Shown one piece after another: positions 31,746 to 33,153 of a stretch of DNA of 33,153 bases. Each line of letters begins with the position of its first letter. Positions within the stretch are counted from its first letter, which is position 1. The DNA comes from Planctomycetota bacterium. GTDB taxonomy: Bacteria; Planctomycetota; Phycisphaerae; Sedimentisphaerales; UBA12454. Location: the NCBI GenBank assembly GCA_018828825.1, contig JAHJUV010000083.1, forward strand, positions 1 through 33,153. Direction: 5' to 3'. The position numbers were made by a program, and so were the translations under genes. The notes under the pieces are model-generated. The model was not told the DNA's origin. It worked only from the letters and a program-made list of their open reading frames with translations, and ran no database searches.

Positions 31746-32633
31746 ATGGAAAACAACAAAAATATTATAGATGGCGATTGCTGGGTCGCATATTTCGATA
31801 TTCTTGGGTTCAGGGGAGAAGTAGAATGGGCCGAAAAGAATCACAATAAATTTATCTTAAGTATGTGTGAATGTGCTTATGAAGAAAGAAAACTTAAAGA
31901 GAAATTTGAGGAATTTACGAATGGACTCGTTAAGATAATATGTTTTTCCGATACATTCATCTTTTATTCTTCCAATGATTCAGAGGAATGTTTATCAGCA
32001 ATTGAACATACTGCCCGACAATTTTTTAGAACAATGTTCACTGCAAAATGGCAAGCAGAGAAAGAACCGCATTCAGGAAATATCCCAGTTCCTCTGCGAG
32101 GATGTCTAAATTATGGGCATTTTTATGCCGACCGTGACAAAAACATTTATTGGGGAAGTGCTCTGAATGAGGCATATGAACTGGCTGAAAGCCAAGATTG
32201 GATAGGTTATGTACTTTCGGAAAAAGCTAAAAGCCAAATAGGCAAATGCCATTTTAATTACTGGAAAACTATCGGACCTTATTATAAAGAATACAATGTT
32301 CCAATGAAAGACCTTAAGACCAAGAAATTGTTTAAGAAGAAATTGTACGCATATTATGCCGGTGAGCATAAGGTAAGTAGTTTGGACATACTTAGAGACC
32401 ATGCAGGTTTTGATCTGGCAGATGGTTTATTCAGAATGTGGATTAATATTAAAGATAACAACAATCTTACTGATAAACAAAAAATCTCAAAGAAATATAG
32501 AAATACAAAAGATTTTTTATTAGAAGCATATCCAGCCTTACCAGTATTAAAGGATATAGGAGAAAATAAATCTCTGTGTCCTCTGTGTTCTCTGTGGCTA
32601 AAAATAAAAGGGAAAACTCTGTGGCAGATATAG
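31746..32633 (+). CDS. Class III nucleotidyl-cyclase-like protein, accessory
   Basis: 295 residues. VAYFDILGFRG (D18) and ICFSDTFIFYSS (D69) resemble the two metal-binding aspartate strands of class III adenylate/guanylate cyclases (D-I-x-G-F and x-D-x). PLRGCLNYGHFY and IYWGSALNEAYELAESQDW match the later R.G...G.....GDAVN.A.RLE region. The fold assignment is by motif order only. Activity is unproven, and substrate-determining residues are not clear. The base composition is A/T-rich, and there is no effector, toxin or membrane gene next to it. The C-terminal 17 residues (SLCPLCSLWLKIKG onward) are encoded by an inverted repeat. No good Shine-Dalgarno. It overlaps the BFN gene by 13 bases. 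Confidence 0.65.
   Translation: MENNKNIIDGDCWVAYFDILGFRGEVEWAEKNHNKFILSMCECAYEERKLKEKFEEFTNGLVKIICFSDTFIFYSSNDSEECLSAIEHTARQFFRTMFTAKWQAEKEPHSGNIPVPLRGCLNYGHFYADRDKNIYWGSALNEAYELAESQDWIGYVLSEKAKSQIGKCHFNYWKTIGPYYKEYNVPMKDLKTKKLFKKKLYAYYAGEHKVSSLDILRDHAGFDLADGLFRMWINIKDNNNLTDKQKISKKYRNTKDFLLEAYPALPVLKDIGENKSLCPLCSLWLKIKGKTLWQI
32571..32605 (-). repeat. Dispersed repeat R2', right copy (inverted)
   Basis: On the minus strand TTTTTAGCCACAGAGAACAC then AGAGGACACAGAGA, the inverted counterpart of 31702-31737. It is translated as the C-terminus of the cyclase-like protein and lies just before the BFN gene. Confidence 0.7.
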
Positions 32634-33013
32634 AAGTTGAATTATCTCGCATAATAATAGATGAGGCTTCTGACCAGCAGGTAATCGTCCTGAAAGAGAA
32701 AAAAGGCGAGCGCAGCCTGCCAATAGTTATCGGCATCGTGGAAATAATGGCTATCGACAGGAGACTGAAAGGCAGAACGACCATCAGACCTTTGACGCAC
32801 GAATTGCTGGGTAATACTATCGATGCGCTGGGGGGAAAAATAGAAAAAGTAGTTATCAGCGATATAAAAAATCATACCTATTACGCGACGATTCACTTGA
32901 GCAGTAACGGCAAAAAAGTCGAGGTCGATTCAAGGCCGAGCGACGCAATCGCAATAGCAGTCGCGTCGGATGTGCCGCTTTACGTGGCTGAACATATATT
33001 TGGGAATGAGTAA
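32621..33013 (+). CDS. Bifunctional nuclease (BFN / DUF151) family protein
   Basis: 130 residues from GTG 32621. Typical BFN sequence: VIVLKEKKGERSLPIVIGIVEIMAID, RPLTHELLGNTIDALGGKIEKVVISD, TYYATIHLSSNGKKVEVDSRPSDAIAIAVASDVPLYV. The family was named for weak DNase/RNase activity and is common in thermophiles and planctomycetes; its cell role is unclear. AAGGGA, about 8 bases upstream, supports this GTG. The frame continues upstream through the repeat and would add non-family residues, so the longer version is rejected. The gene must once have had a leader that the repeat replaced. Confidence 0.9.
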   Translation: MADIEVELSRIIIDEASDQQVIVLKEKKGERSLPIVIGIVEIMAIDRRLKGRTTIRPLTHELLGNTIDALGGKIEKVVISDIKNHTYYATIHLSSNGKKVEVDSRPSDAIAIAVASDVPLYVAEHIFGNE

Positions 33014-33153
33014 AACAATTTAAAATTTAATATTTAAAATTGAAGATTTCCGTTTTAGTTTTAGGTATCGGTAACGGTAACGTTACGGTGTGGGTTATGG
33101 GTAACGGTGAAGCGGTAAATGAGCAAATGATTGAATGAGTAATAGTACTTTTG
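33014..33153. other. Non-coding tail with GGTAACG short repeats
   Basis: An A/T-rich start followed by CGGTAACGGTAACGTTACGG (about 33070-33090) and a further GGTAACGG at about 33111. GTAACGTTAC is a perfect palindrome. No gene or terminator is recognised before the window ends. Confidence 0.35.

Noticed and set aside
30348..31759. Long minus-strand frames opposite valS
   Set aside because: They are shadows of the synthetase with unnatural composition and no motif.
31746..33013. Two-gene Pycsar-type defence unit (cyclase plus nuclease effector)
   Set aside because: The downstream gene is a BFN-family housekeeping-type gene with its own start, and the repeat between them indicates that the adjacency arose by insertion; there is no cyclic-nucleotide sensing domain.

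Overview
The window reads as chromosomal DNA from an uncultured planctomycete, most likely class Phycisphaerae (Sedimentisphaerales-like). This is inferred from a secreted protein ending in a 'DLN.D..VNF.DLA....WL' dockerin-like tail, a Gram-negative lipid A / LPS gene set, several long TPR proteins, and heme-pathway genes of the siroheme-dependent (Ahb) type. Coding density is high and GC content is moderate. The taxonomic call is inference from motifs, not from a marker-gene tree.

Layout. 1-140: left end of an insertion sequence on the minus strand, with its promoter and the first 20 codons of a transposase, abutting a truncated gene remnant. 651-4083: a TPR protein, a response regulator translationally coupled to an 89-residue protein, and a divergent soluble histidine kinase. 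4095-5474: a lipoprotein PBP4-type D-Ala-D-Ala carboxypeptidase. 5657-15752: a long plus-strand run. It opens with a leader region (promoter, 45-codon leader ORF, intrinsic terminator inside that ORF) ahead of pyrK-pyrD. It continues with a small unknown gene, a DUF167 gene, a transglutaminase-like/TPR protein, an AsmA-like membrane protein, mnmA, a family 9 glycosyltransferase, lpxD, lpxI and a WaaP-type LPS kinase. 15820-20672: a minus-strand translation operon thrS-infC-rpmI-rplT-pheS, with infC starting at an AUC codon. A HEPN-like gene between dispersed repeats sits where pheT would be expected. 20934-25236: a frameshifted FHA gene, tRNA-Val, mtnP, and hemB followed by a fused AhbD / siroheme-decarboxylase-like gene. 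25478-26751: tRNA-Cys, tRNA-Tyr and an 800-base non-coding tract packed with dispersed repeats and hairpins. 26752-28715: a secreted protein gene broken by one frameshift. 28947-33013: valS, a class III cyclase-like gene between inverted repeats, and a bifunctional-nuclease (BFN) gene.

Three observations stand out. (1) The pyrK-pyrD leader has the same layout as the E. coli pyrBI attenuator: a leader ORF runs through an intrinsic terminator and stops just before the structural gene. (2) Two lone accessory genes, one HEPN-like and one nucleotidyl-cyclase-like, are each enclosed by inverted copies of short dispersed repeats, and these repeats also form the 3' coding ends or stop codons of neighbouring housekeeping genes. 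(3) A radical-SAM heme synthase (AhbD-like) is fused to a reduced siroheme-decarboxylase-like module and lies directly behind hemB.

Two genes carry single-base frame disruptions (FHA at about 21066, secreted protein at about 27125). These could be real pseudogenes or assembly errors, so claims that depend on exact frame should be read with that in mind.
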